Shown: positions 1 through 12,016 of the stretch, one piece after another
Position numbering within the stretch: position 1 is the stretch's first letter
Layout of the letters: each line of letters starts with the position of its first letter
Source: Hoplostethus atlanticus
Lineage: Eukaryota > Chordata > Actinopteri > Trachichthyiformes > Trachichthyidae
Length of the DNA stretch: 64,000 nucleotides
Direction of reading: 5' to 3'
Assembly: GCA_034670405.1 (NCBI GenBank)
Contig: JAXDDX010000049.1
Span: 2,170,001 to 2,234,000, forward strand
Notes under the pieces: model-generated
The model's input: the letters and a program-made list of their open reading frames with translations, nothing else
Database searches by the model: none
What the model was told of the DNA's origin: nothing
Position numbers and translations under genes: made by a program

Positions 1-840
1 TTTTAGTAAAGAAAAAATCAGGGTTTTTAAAAACCCCAAAACCCGCATTTGCCATAGATCAATAGACTTCCTTAAGGATTATAAAACAAATTGTCCATTG
101 TCCATTGTTTGACAAGTGGTCAGTTAATGAGTATAAACAAAAACACTTTCCCATAGCTCTCCAGATGTCACACACAGATCCCCGTTGTCCCCTTGTTTGA
201 CACTGATCAGTTAATGAACATAAAACTAAAACAGACCATAGTGCCCCTGGCAACACCCAGATCACCATTGACCATTGATTGACACTGATCAATAGACTTC
301 CTTAAGGATTATAACACAAAAAACAGTCTCATGTGACATCCCACCATCCCGAAGAAGCACATCTGACATAGATCAACACCCTTCTGAACAATGGGAGCAT
401 AAAACTAAAACAGGCCATAGTGTCCCTTGTGACACACAGCTCCCATTGTTTGAACCTGGTCAGTTAATGAGTATAAACCTAAAAACACATTCCATAGCCC
501 CCAGGTGGTCCCACAACCCCACAATGCCCCTCAGTTGGTCATTACCCCCCGTTTCAGGATCACAAGAGCAATTGAATGACACATCCACCCACATCCTCGG
601 GAATACCTCCTCATTAGGGTCATTCAATAATTAAAAGGTCTCAGATTTCCCCATTGTCCATTTAAAACTAAAACACTTTCCCATAGCCCCCAGGTGTCCT
701 ACAACCCCCAATGCCCCTCAGTTGGTCAATACCTCCCTTTCAGGATCAAAAGCCCAAATGAATGACGCTTCCACCCACACACCCGGAAATACCTCATCAT
801 TAGGATCATTAAATAATTAAAAGGACACAACATGACACAT
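1..840. repeat. Degenerate tandem (satellite-like) repeat DNA
   Basis: Related phrases recur with a spacing of about 85-90 bases. A block reading 'gtcagttaatgagtataaac' or a variant follows 'tttgacactggt' near 110, 200 and 452. The phrase 'gacttccttaaggattata' occurs near 66 and 293. A larger period of about 180 bases is visible between 510-620 and 690-805, both carrying 'aatgcccctcagttggtca' and ending in 'aataattaaaagg'. Short reading frames here are not gene-like. This is satellite or minisatellite DNA of unknown family, cut by the left edge of the window. Confidence 0.6.
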
Positions 841-869
841 CACACAGGGCATCATTCAAAGCTGACACA

Positions 870-1015
870 TTACTGACAGGCTGTCAATCAAAATTGTCAA
901 CTTTGACAAACTGTCAATCAAAAGGACGTCAGACAAGCTGTCAATCAAACCTGTCAAATACTGACAAGCTGTCAATCAAAACTGTCACCTTTGACAAGCT
1001 GTCAATCAATCAAAT
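870..1015. repeat. 30-bp-period minisatellite carrying five CTGTCAATCA decamers
   Basis: Exact CTGTCAATCA occurs at 881-890, 911-920, 938-947, 969-978 and 999-1008, with start spacings of 30, 27, 31 and 30 bases. Most copies are preceded by 'gacaag' or 'gacagg', giving the inverted motif TGACAnnnTGTCA. The reverse complement TGATTGACAG is the textbook PBX-MEIS/PREP heterodimer site. Whether this is a regulatory cluster or simply the product of minisatellite slippage cannot be decided from sequence alone. Confidence 0.7.
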
Positions 1016-4000
1016 GGGGTCAAAGGTCAATCCATCAAACTTTTTTTGACAGGAGGCGGTACATATATTACTACTCACACGCATAGTGACCAAGGAAATT
1101 AATTGATGTCCGGATCTTCCACTTAACGGACATTGGATATCTAAATTGAGACTTTAATACTGATTAGGTTTTCTGTGTACCCTGCGTGCCATGCATTTAG
1201 GAATCGTTCCAGTAGAGCTTTGAAGTGACAAGTTACCCTTTTGCACGCAGCCTATCACGGCACTGGATTTGACTCAACCTTTAACGGGACCCAGTCTGAT
1301 TAATGATTTCTTTGGCTCCTTCGGCTTTGGGGTTTCATCTCTTTTTGGTTCTCACAAACATCTTGCAGCAAACTGGCAACAGTGAATCAACAGGCTGGAG
1401 CCTTGACCTCAGCGACCTGACAGACTGTTAACCCCTTTAAAGGATTTGTTGAGGGGGAACAAATGAGGAAAAACATGTGAATAGGTTAGGATATGTTATC
1501 ATTCATGGCAGACACCTCCACATTACAGAGAGCTGTAATGATAGTATGAGCAGCCAGTCACCAAATGTGTCTGAATTGTGTCCTAATAGTCCGTTTCTAT
1601 TTCTGTGAGTATATTACTTTATTACTCTAGTGTGGCTTCCTATCAGATGAAAACTGGAGTTAAATGTTGGTCAAGATTTATTTGAGCATTGTGTTTGATT
1701 GAAAACACTGGCTCATTGTGAGTTTCTCCTTTTTTTTCTGTTACCCTTCCTGCACCAGAAAATAGGTAGCATAAATGTTATCCTTTTACTGCCACACCCT
1801 GCTGGCTCTTACACACTATATGCATAATATTATCTGAGAAAATACTGAGCCAGCAACAGAGCGTATCTGTTGGACAATGATAACTAGATCGGACAATACA
1901 TTGTTCACCTTGATGTTTTTTTGCAACATGACCAAAATATGATTAATCTGATTCTAAATTATGGACTAAATGTTTCATGGGAAATTCCATCTTTCAAAAA
2001 TGGTAGTGATACTATGTAAGGGACTAGAAAACAGATTTAAACAAATAATAATTGCTGTGGTTTGGCATGAGGATTAATTACTTCTGATTTTGAGTTGATC
2101 ATTACTTTAGTTGTTAAATCAAGATGCTTAGTGAATGGTGAAGTGGGTATGAGTTGATGTGAATTCTGTGTAGCCATGTTAATGAATAATAGTTGTTTTA
2201 ACTCACTTTTCAAAGGCAAAATCAATACTATCAGTTAACCTAAACTGATAAGTGATTGGTCATGTTTGCTGAGTGTTTGCCTCATCACAGTAAAATTTTC
2301 AATAATGTTAAATCAGGATCAGAAACACTTCGCCAAGTAAATGTACAAAAAACTGTATTTGTATAGTGCAGACATATAGAGAGTTCCTCATCACCTAATG
2401 ATACACATGACAACAGGACCTCACATACAGTGCAAAGAGACAGTGCAGTGCAAGTAAACTACATATATCACTCTACATACAGTATATATGTTCAGCATTC
2501 AGTATTACATATACTGTAGCTATATATAGTTATAACTTTACTGTTCGACAGGGTTAAATGAGCATTCTTTTCACTGCTTGTGTACTAACATTTCTTACAT
2601 AACCTAACCTGCTTCACAGTTATGACTGTATAAAGAACGGGTTTAATGTCTTCCAAGTAAAATAAATTATACTTAAAAAAGGCAAAATCTCCAATTAATT
2701 CAGATCAATAAAGATGTAATCATAAGTAATACAGTAGTTTAGTCCACAACAGATTATTGAAATGCATCTATAGATCATTTCAAGTGCCTTTCTTTAGTCT
2801 TTTCTATGGCTTTCTCACCTTCTTTGGTATGACTCATGGACCTCTGGTGGTTCCTCACTGGTATTGTATTCTAAATATAACTTCAAATATTTCAGTTCCA
2901 ATTATTTAAGACCCAGTTTGAAATGTGGCAAAACAAGGGCCTAAGTCACGTACAATCCTGAAAAATGCTATAATGTTTTGTTTTTTTGATTGTGTTTGTT
3001 TGTATTTATTTTGTGCTATCAATCATCATTTTCTTGATCTATGGATATCTAATTTTGGATCAAAAAACATGTATTCTAAATTTAAAAAAAGCTTAAAGTC
3101 TCTAAAGTATTTTTAAAGGGGTCAAATTGATGTTCATTCTATTTTTGTTTATGAGTTGATGCATTTAACATGTTAAACATAATATTCATAGGCTACTGTC
3201 ATACTTTCATACATCTTTGTCAATCAATACCTTTGAACAACAAAATAATTTATTTTTATTGATCAGTTGCGTGTTAGCACAACACTAAAAGGATAGAGAA
3301 AAGGCTGCAAACTAGATAGTTGGCCTACTAATCAACAAGTTTTAAAAGTCACCACCAGAGAGCAACAATGCACTAAGGAAAATGATTAGATATGACACTA
3401 GTGTGGAAGAAAGTGCAGAGATAATAATAATAATAATACTTGATCCCTAAGGGGAATCAGGGTCACTGCAGCAGCAAAGAATAGATGTAATAAATGTAAC
3501 ACATTGAAGATTTAGAATAAAGCTTCTTCATCATGCTAATACAGAACGTCTATTGGCTAGCAAGTGTTCTTGCTATTGGCAAATGTAGAGATTTACAGAT
3601 GTTTCCAGTTTACAGAACTCTACTGGAGTCAAATTAACTTTCAATTCAGTGCAGACCAGAAGAAAGAAAAAGTAAAATTAAATAAATAAATTGGCCAGGA
3701 ATTTCATATAATCAGTATGTCTTGGAACAAAGTTTGTTAAGAAATATATGGTTTACTACACTATTATGGAGAGAAGTCTTTTCTTTAATGTTTTTATGAT
3801 TTTTCTCTAAGAGCTATTATTAAAAATAGCATTTAACAGCTCTCTCATATAAGCTGTGAGGCCTCTTTATGATTCTATCTGACCATTGTCGCTTTGATCA
3901 GAGCCTGCCTAATATACGGCCTCTTGAAAGTCTAAGGTACTATTGTACTATTGTAAGGTACCTTGAATAATTTCAAGGCTACCACACTGCTCTCAGTAAC

Positions 4001-4453
4001 AGAGGGCAATTTGCCACCCATCATGCTCAGACCGCAGAGAGGTGGTACATGGAGGCTCAGTTGGACATTCTCAGGAATCATGAATCATAATTTAGTTAAT
4101 GAAATGTGTGTGTGTGTGCATGTGGGTGTGTACATGTCTGTGTGTCTGTGGGTTTGCAATAACCTATAAAAACAGCTTCTAGCAGATTAAGAGAGGTTGA
4201 TGTAACCTTCTTATTTCTCTGTCATGTTGAGGTGAATGTTGAGGTCAGGAGACAAGATGAGACAAGCAGTGACATGTTTAGAACAATCAAGGCCAAGGTG
4301 AGGCTTCAAATCAGACAATGTGGGGCATAAAGGACTGAGGAAACGTTTTATTTTTTATCTGCCCTGTTCTACGTGATCAGAAATTGTATTACTATTTCAG
4401 AGTAATTTTTTTTTTCTTTTTTTTCTGACTCCCATTTTGTTCTACCATCTACC

Positions 4454-4516
4454 ATTATATTATATATTATATACACATATATAATATAATCTAAATTCTA
4501 ATATATATATTAGAAT
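4454..4516. repeat. AT-rich palindromes (cruciform-prone)
   Basis: Two adjacent inverted repeats are present. The arms attatattatatat (4454-4467) and atatataatataat (4477-4490) are separated by about 9 bases. Immediately after, 4495-4516 reads as a perfect 22-base palindrome of the form ATTCTA-(AT)5-TAGAAT. Such AT palindromes are usually unstable microsatellite-type DNA. Confidence 0.7.
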
Positions 4517-5271
4517 ATAGAAGATAGAATATTCTCAGTGGTGTTAAATACAAAAGAGAGTTGAAGAGTTGATGCATCTCTCTCATTGTATTTGCTAAAT
4601 AAACATGTTGTCTACTGACAGCACAACCTATCAATATAACAGTGTACAGTGTACAAGTGTAACAATTTCAGTAATGAAAACAGCAGAATACGTTAACATA
4701 TCACAATGCAACATTTACATGCTGGAACTTATTTTTTTTATTTTTTTTTTTATCTTATTTTTATTTTATTACTTTTGTTCACTTTGTGCCAACACAATAT
4801 GTTGTGTTGATGCATCCTTGTAAATATATTATGTATTTAAAATTTTTTTAATAATAATAACTAATGCAACGATGAAGGCTATTAGTTAAATATAGATGCC
4901 AAAACTATAGCCTGCTGTGACACTCAAACAAATCCTTGTATGTGACATTTTATTTTCATAGGGCTATTAAATAATAATATCCTGCTCAGCCTAATATTTT
5001 TGTCATAAATGTTCAACTCTGTAAAAGACACATTGTAACACAGTAGAATGGTGTGGTTTCCCAATGCTTTACAATGCTGTAAAAATGTAAGACATGACTG
5101 CTATCTGTTTCCTCACACACTGAGCAAAATAGCAGGCTACTGTGCATTTATTGATGTAAATATTATAGAATAAAATCCAGATATTCCAACTCCCTTGTAA
5201 ATTCTTTTGGGTCTGCTCTATTGATCCAGACAGGCTGGTGGTATATCTTTCCATTCCTATTTTTTGTAATG

Positions 5272-5450
5272 CTACATAAATAGACTCCCTTTACACCTGG
5301 CATTAACAAGCATCCTGGGTAATCGGATTGTATTTGCAATCAGCAAAAATGCAGAAAATCCAGTAAATGCACCAAAGATCCCTGGCCCTGGCCACCTGTG
5401 GAGGTTGACGCGTTTGGCCACATTACAAACAAAGTGTAAATGCAATAGGG
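5272..5450. repeat. Possible fragment of a dispersed hAT-like MITE
   Basis: The segment starts with 'tttacacctggcattaacaa' and contains 'atcggatt'. This resembles the ends of a common teleost hAT-type miniature element ('ttacacctggtattaacatg...gatccgat'). A matching opposite end with target-site duplications is not convincing, although 'gtgtaaatgcaa' at about 5435 could be its decayed counterpart. The assignment rests on remembered family sequence and is weak. Confidence 0.3.
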
Positions 5451-5756
5451 ATTTAATCCTAGATTCAGAAGTAACAATGCAATATGGGTCTGGAAGAGGA
5501 ATGGACTCTCTGGCTCTGACTTTGACTATCTTCTCATTGTTTTTGAGCAATGCTAACAGGTTAGGCTACTACACATAGTGTGTGGGGTCAGAGCTGGACT
5601 TGGCACTTGTGGTTGGCTGTAGAATGCAAACGTCATCCAAATTTTCTTTGGCTACATTCAATTCATCTGTTTTCCCAACACCGACATCAACTACAGCGAC
5701 TAAATTTTCTTTTTGATGTTGCTTTTTGCTTGTATTTCTTTTTTGCTGCTGTTTCA

Positions 5757-5856
5757 TTCTATGTAAAGCACTTTATAACTTTGTTTCAAAAAGGTCTATA
5801 CAAATAAAGTTAATAATAATAACAATAACAACAAAAAATATTATTAATAATAATTT
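5757..5856 (+). repeat. Dispersed repeat 3' tail ending in (AAT/AAC)n
   Basis: The motif 'tatgtaaagcactttataac...ctatacaaataaagtta' followed by 'ataataacaataacaac' is the 3' end of a very common fish interspersed repeat ('gtaaagcactttgtaac...tgctatataaataaagttattatta'). Only the tail is recognisable. A related 'ttacaaagtgcttta' piece in reverse order occurs near 28353. Confidence 0.5.
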
Positions 5857-7434
5857 ATTTTTTAAGTAGTACTGTTCAATATAGTATATTACACAAATTC
5901 TGAAATTCTACAGATACAGAAATTCTAGATAGAGAGGAGTGTGTAGCTACAGTAGAGTACAACAGAATACAGTACATTACAGACAAAATGGAAAACCATA
6001 GTAATAGAGCAATGGAAACCCTAAAATCATACAACAATTCAGTGTTACTGAGTTCTGGTGTCACCCCAATGGGCCTCGAACAACTTTTATCATCTGTCCC
6101 AGAGTCACCAGCTCTCCAAATCTTCTGGCTCGAAGGCCATGAGAACTGCAGAACCATAGACAGCATCTTAATTCCCTGAGGCTTCAGCCCCATGAAGATT
6201 CAGCCATCCTAATCTTATGAAGAGTTATCTCTTATCAGATGAGGTCCTGGAGAGTTCCTCATGGGAGTAGCTGAAGTTCCAGTTTGTTTACAGATGGCCA
6301 TTTCTTACGTCACAAGGTCACAGTGTTTCAAGTTCAGCATTCCTTGTCAGTACAAATATAATAAAGCCTGTTGAATGATGGCTGTGGACAGATGGCTCAG
6401 AACTCGCTGTTGTTTGTTCTCCACAGTCCAGCTAATCTAATATTATATCATATAACACAATCGTTTGTTAAACCTACAAACTACAATGGCTTAATTGGCA
6501 GGAATTGAATTCTAATACATTCCTAGCTACTGTTGAATATACATATTCTTACCTGGCTGCAAATATCAAAAAAAAAAAAAGCAAATAGCAAATGTTCATA
6601 TTTCTAAGTGACATGCTGTTCAATTTGATAATGCCATTTATTTAATAGAACGGTAGCATGACAAGAAATGTGTTGATTTCATATGACTTTGTACGAATCA
6701 AGTGAAACAGGAGACGGAGGTCACGTGAGTGAAACAAGCAGTAGTTGAAATACCGCCGTGGAAAGTTGGGGTGGTGAATGGGCGTACATTGCTATTGACA
6801 CAGGCGACCCGAGATTGAATACTGACTGATACAGTTTTCAGCGGTGAATGAAGTTTGAATTACTTGATCAAACTTTTTCTCATTCATCCATGACCAAAAC
6901 TTTATCCCAACTTTAACCAAATAGTTTTAGTTAGCTAACCTTAACCAAAATTGTAGTTGCCAATACCAACCCCTAACCTTAACCAAAGTGTTTTAGTTGC
7001 CTTACTTGAATTTGCACGCGCAGTGGTAGGTTATGCGGCCTGGCCACAGTAGTACAAATCTAGCATCCATACCTTTTCATAAGATATGTATGACCATTGT
7101 TGTGAGAACACGTCAGGACTGGTAGTTATCTAGTTTAATCTTCAATCTTCCACAAATAGACTGTTCTACAAAACTCACTATCTTGGTATAAATCATTCTC
7201 ATAGGATAACAAGGCCATAACAATCCATTTGCAAAACCGAAAATCTGAACAATGGTTTTATCTGTGCTGTAACAATAGTCACACAGTGTTAATCATTTGA
7301 GAATGTTGTTATTGATTAGTCATTACAGTCACCTTAAAAATAATCTGCTGACAAATAGCTTACTTGTAATGTGTAAGTCTTCTACTGATGCCTGTGGAAT
7401 AGATGCACGTTAACCTGAGTTAGTTGCAGGATTG

Positions 7435-7600
7435 ATTGATGGTTAGAAAGACTGTCCTGTAACTAGAAGGTCACAATTTTGATCCCTGTAACAGCCAATA
7501 TGCACATCAACAGCCACGGGTCCTGTGAGACACTGCTCACTCACTGTAAGTCACTCTGGATACTATATGTGGCCACACTCATCATGGTGTGTGCATGGTG
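7435..7600 (+). repeat. Decayed tRNA-derived SINE
   Basis: The text 'gtaactagaaggtcacaattttgatccctg' matches the B-box half of a tRNA-derived SINE (ancestral 'gtaaccggaaggttgctggttcgatccc'). It is followed by 'gagacactgctcactcactgtaagtcactctggata', which is the usual SINE body and tail ('actgtaagtcgctttggata'). The A box is degraded. Not a functional tRNA gene: no cloverleaf forms. The reverse-strand repeat at 23192-23520 carries the same tail motif. Confidence 0.5.
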
Positions 7601-8689
7601 GTATGTAGCTCTGCAGAGGTATCACAGATCCACTGCTTCTTCACCCCTTAGAGTTTGCCTGACAGTTCAAACCGATCAGTGGATCATGCAATCAGCCTGG
7701 GCCTACACTTGATGCTGGAACACCTGAACAACCCAGGCTCCCATGCCAGGATCTTTCTTGTTGACCACAGCTCCTCTGCATGTAATACCATGGACCACTG
7801 GAACTCCTTTTTTATTCTACTTGACAGATACAATAATTCTGATTCTGATAATTGGATTCTGAGGAAGTAGTTTATTTTGAAACACCAGCCACCACCCACA
7901 AAGACTGAAAATTTAGCTAGTAGTTATTCCAGGGCTTGGTCTCAGGGGATGCAATTGACACATGCCAGGGATATGAAAACAGTGTAAAAGTTCTGTATTA
8001 TTCTTGTAGTAATAACAGAAATTGTGGCCTGAACGTACTACTACTGATTTTAATAACCTCACTAGCAGGACTAACTTACACATTTTGTGTTGAAAAAAAA
8101 AGCTTTTGCAGAGCTTCAATATTTACAGTGAAAAATTACATATCATCATTTAGTTTTAATTTCATACTGTGGATGTTTGTTATTGAATAACAACCAGGCA
8201 CTGGATTACCGTAAAGAACCATATCATTGCTATAACTTTGCCCATCTTGACAGACACATTCACAGTTATGAGGTAGATTGTGAGGAGTAGATAAGGAGCT
8301 TAATGACTGCATGACTGAGCTCAGGAATGTCCTCTATTGCTCAGCATGTGGTGGGATAGCACCCACAGTAATTTACTGTAACTGCGGAAGCTCCATATCT
8401 GTGAATGTATATGCAATAATGTATGCTATGACACCATTTATCATACACATTCTGCATTTAATTATTTTTTATTTTATGACCATGACAAATGCGTTTTCTT
8501 CATAAGCGACCACCGTGAGATTATGGAGCAAGAAGCAATTTAGACCACTCCCAAGCAAACAAGATGCACTTTCCACTGGTGTGTATTCAGCTGGGTTTGC
8601 ACCAGAGTGAGGACAGAGTTGCTGAGAATAAAATGTTTGTCCTAGTAGCTATGTGCACACAGTCATTTGTCTAAGTCATCTTGAGCACA

Positions 8690-8830
8690 CTTTAAAACTA
8701 GGGCAACTTTCTGTGTGTTTGAACGCCGGATCGCTCACAGAACCCGAATCACTCATGGAAAGCAAACTATGACTTTTAATTGCGCGTTATAAATCATGCC
8801 ATTTAATGAAAACGGCAACGTCTGCTAATT
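8690..8830 (+). promoter_or_regulatory. arhgap24: Putative arhgap24 upstream promoter (CpG-rich, TATA-like)
   Basis: CpG dinucleotides become frequent from about 8720 on ('gaacgccggatcgctcacag', 'ttgcgcgtt', 'aacggcaacg'), in contrast to the CpG-poor flanks. A TATA-like hexamer TATAAA sits at 8788-8793, which would place a start site near 8820. It is followed by a CpG-dense exon-like segment that ends at a strong splice donor at 9522. Promoter identity and the link to arhgap24 are inferred from position, orientation and composition. Confidence 0.45.
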
Positions 8831-9521
8831 CCAGACTCTGTTTTGAGAAGAATCGACGAAGAGGGAGCAACACTGGGTGAGTGTTTGAAAGCAGCGTGTC
8901 ATCTGGAAGCCAAGGAAAAGTCGGCGCGCTGCAAGAGGACTGCTCAGTCAGTCAGAGACTTCCTACAACACACTCGCCCACTCATGTCTCCCCCCTCTTC
9001 CTCCTCGCTCGCTACAAACCCCGTGCGTGTCTCTCTCGTTCAGTCAGGTTGTGTGAGGACTTAGGTCTGCATAGGCTGAGTGTCGAAGTGTGTGTGCGCG
9101 CGTGTGTGTGCGAGTGAGAGAGCGAGAGAGAGAGCGAGAGAGAGAGAGAGTGTGTGCGCGCGCGGACTGCTCCTGTCCCTGTGCCCCATGTCTTCTGACT
9201 GCGTTGACCGCGGCAGCCATCCCGTCCGCAGCGGAGACGTGCAGATGGTGTGAGCAGTCAGGGGAAAGTTTTTAACAGCTCATTTCAACCTCAGCTAACT
9301 CAGTGCTCTCTGCACACGCCGGGTCACACGGCCAGATCCTATGGAAGAGGCAACAGGAGGGGAGCAGCAGCAAGTAGAGCTTCATCTTCTCTCAGCCAAG
9401 GATTTTTGTGGTCGATTGTCCCTCTGTGTCTGACTACCTGTCACTGGATTGAATATAAAACACTTGTGCATCCCCCCACACGTCACACCTGAGAGACTCT
9501 GCAGGGCTGTTGATTTGAAGG
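8820..9521 (+). other. arhgap24: Putative arhgap24 exon 1 (5' untranslated)
   Basis: The segment is CpG-dense and ends at GAAGG|GTGAGTG, a near-consensus donor (GT at 9522-9523). The next recognisable exon begins at 19404 and has an in-frame stop just upstream of its ATG, so this exon would be wholly 5' UTR. It contains a GA/GC-rich low-complexity tract at 9115-9165 and at least three upstream ORFs: 8984-9064, 9188-9253 and 9341-9433. The 5' end is not determined; it is placed about 30 bases after a TATA-like box. Vertebrate ARHGAP24 long-isoform transcripts have a non-coding first exon far upstream, so the layout fits. No transcript evidence is available here. Confidence 0.45.
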
Positions 9522-11960
9522 GTGAGTGTGCCGCTTTTGTTGTTGATGTTTTTGTTGTTGTCTGGTTGCACAGCTTCATAATGTGTGTAGTGTTTTTTGC
9601 CTGTGACGCTGTTACTGTATGCTTCCTGTGCTGTGAGATATTATTTGTTACACCTAAATGCTGGTGATTTTGTGGCGAGTGTGTTATAGCTAATGTCCTC
9701 ATCTTTCTTGAGCCAAGTTCACACATCCCCATACACTTTGTTATGACTGCTTACTGCAGGCAGAGGTTGTTGGCAAAATGGTATGACTGACGGAAGATGG
9801 ACAACAAATGACTGGTATAAACTGATACACAACTTTATATGAAATATAGACCCTGAGTATTCTATAGTATAGCATTATGCTGTATGGTGTGTACTAGGTG
9901 TAATATGCTCTTATTGTGTAATGCTAAGCTAATGTTATCTCATTTTGTGACACTTTGCAGCTCTAAGGTTTTCATATGCTGCATATGAGTCAGTGGGTTT
10001 CACTTCCTTTTGACATTTGCTGTGTATACAGTACCAGACCACAAGCAAAGGTGGTCAGCAAGTGCCCTCCATTTAAAAGCAGAAACACTGTTGAGACACA
10101 TATCTCTTTTCAACACCAGTGCCTTTGAAGGTGGAAAATGATTTCGGAATCCCAACGTCACACATTTGTTTCCAGCACTTATGGATTTGATCATCATCAC
10201 TTTGGGTTAACAGTTGATTATTGTGAGACAATGTTTCCCAATTTAATTGCTGATTCATCTCAGCCAGCTGTGTCACCAGCAGTAACCTGCACGTCGAGGG
10301 AGGAAGGGAGACTACCACCAGGGGAAATAAACACACAGCAATCAGTATGTGTAGACGTCTGCTACCTGGGTGGGCCTACTGGGAATTCGCGGAACACAGT
10401 TTAGGTTCGATTACAGGTGGAAATGAGCAAAAGCTATAATCTTCATCTAAATCAGATCAGTCCCATTATTAGCCTGTGACAACATAACTCCAACAATTCA
10501 GGTCTTTCAGTAACCATAGCAACAACTGTTGGACCGAAAGAAAGCATCCAGGACTGTGATTTTAAGGCAGGTATAGCAAAGGTTTCACTTTTAATCAAAG
10601 TACTGCACATTTGCTGTGGCAAACTATTTTGCAAGGGCACACTGATTCTGGTGTAGTAGGACATACAGTTGGCGGTGCAGTTACACATGCCAAACACAGG
10701 CCTCCTGTCCGGCTGTGCACTGGCCAAACAGAGAGGGAAACTCAATCATATCTGGATTAATGTGCTATCTGAACATGTGCCCCTAAGTGAGACTGCATGT
10801 GCGAGAATACCACTGACTAACTACTTACAACATCCCCACAATGGAAAGGGGAAGAAGAGAGAAAAAAAGAGTAGAGAAGATATGAATAATGAACAATGAG
10901 GGATTGAGAAAGGGAAAAGTAATAAAAAAGGCAAACGGGAAAGGGGAGGACAGAGAGCCAACTCCCCAACATTGCTCCCCCACCCTGTGTGGATGGAAAA
11001 AGAGGATGGGGAGATAGAAAGGAAATAGGTTAGGAGTTGAGGTAGAAACAGGGAAGATATGATGACCCCCCTATGCCAGGAATGTCTGCAGTGCACAAGC
11101 TGTGCTGAAAGCCCAGGGATCAGGTTCCCCATGTCAGCTGCTGCACTTTACTGTTCCTGGGACTCGCTGTGAGATATCTGTTTATTGAGACAGGAAGAGA
11201 TGGAGAGAGGAACAGGAGTGAATGTGGGCCAAAACTGGAACGGGGAACTAAACTAAATGACGCACTATTGGTTTCAACTTTCCAAATTCAAGTTAAATTG
11301 TCTGAAATAGAGAATACCATTCACAACATAATGACTCTTCACAAATTGCCCTAATGGATTTGCTATTTCATCCACACAATGTACGGCAGGGTGAGGTTTT
11401 ATTAAGCTTGGGTGAAAATCCAGAGATAGGTCAGCTTCCATCCTTTCCAAACTCCTGACAGGAAATACATTCCTGGGGAAAAATGACTATGATCTGAAGG
11501 TAGGATCTTCAGTCTGCTGTCTCACTCGATAACGTTACCAGCTCTACGTTTCATTGGCAGGCAGAGATCTTCCAGCGTTCACGTCACCGGCCTTACAGAG
11601 GATAGTTAAATAACACTTTTATCATGACGTGTAACAGTCTGTGGAACACATTTAGAAGGAGTCATTGGTCAATGTGATCATCATCAACCGCTCTTCTCCA
11701 CAGGACGTCTCAGTTCCAGACAAACTGTGACACATGGCATGGAGGGAAAATGGAGAGGGGGAGGATGGAAGAGAAAGGGGGTAGTGAGGAGGGGGAGTAT
11801 GTTGGCTTACAGTGTACCATGCCAAAGGGCCACATTGTAGACTATAAAGGGGTCACATGTGCTGTCTAAATTGGTGTGTAGACAAAATAGACATTGAATC
11901 ATCAGACTGATGCAGGCAGGAAAGCATGACAGCATACTGAACAGTTCAACAGAAGGGGTA

Positions 11961-12005
<45 letters not shown>

Positions 12006-12016
12006 CATCTATCCAT
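11961..12016. repeat. (CTAT)n microsatellite
   Basis: An uninterrupted CTAT run from 11961 to about 12004 decays into CCAT variants up to about 12016. Confidence 0.95.

Larger units (their letters stand above)
1016..8680. other. Upstream intergenic DNA without recognisable genes
   Basis: This span has no open frame that looks like a protein. It is AT-rich with scattered low-complexity DNA: a (AAT)n stretch near 3422, AT palindromes near 4454-4516, and a run of A/T near 4730-4770. Between about 6890 and 7000 there is a degenerate 'ctaaccttaaccaaa' repeat of the sort common in fish intergenic DNA. Pieces of dispersed repeats are listed separately. I see no RNA gene. Confidence 0.6.

Noticed and set aside
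10400-10416. 'ggttcgattac' resembling a tRNA B box
   Set aside because: No matching A box at the proper distance and no cloverleaf; not a tRNA gene.
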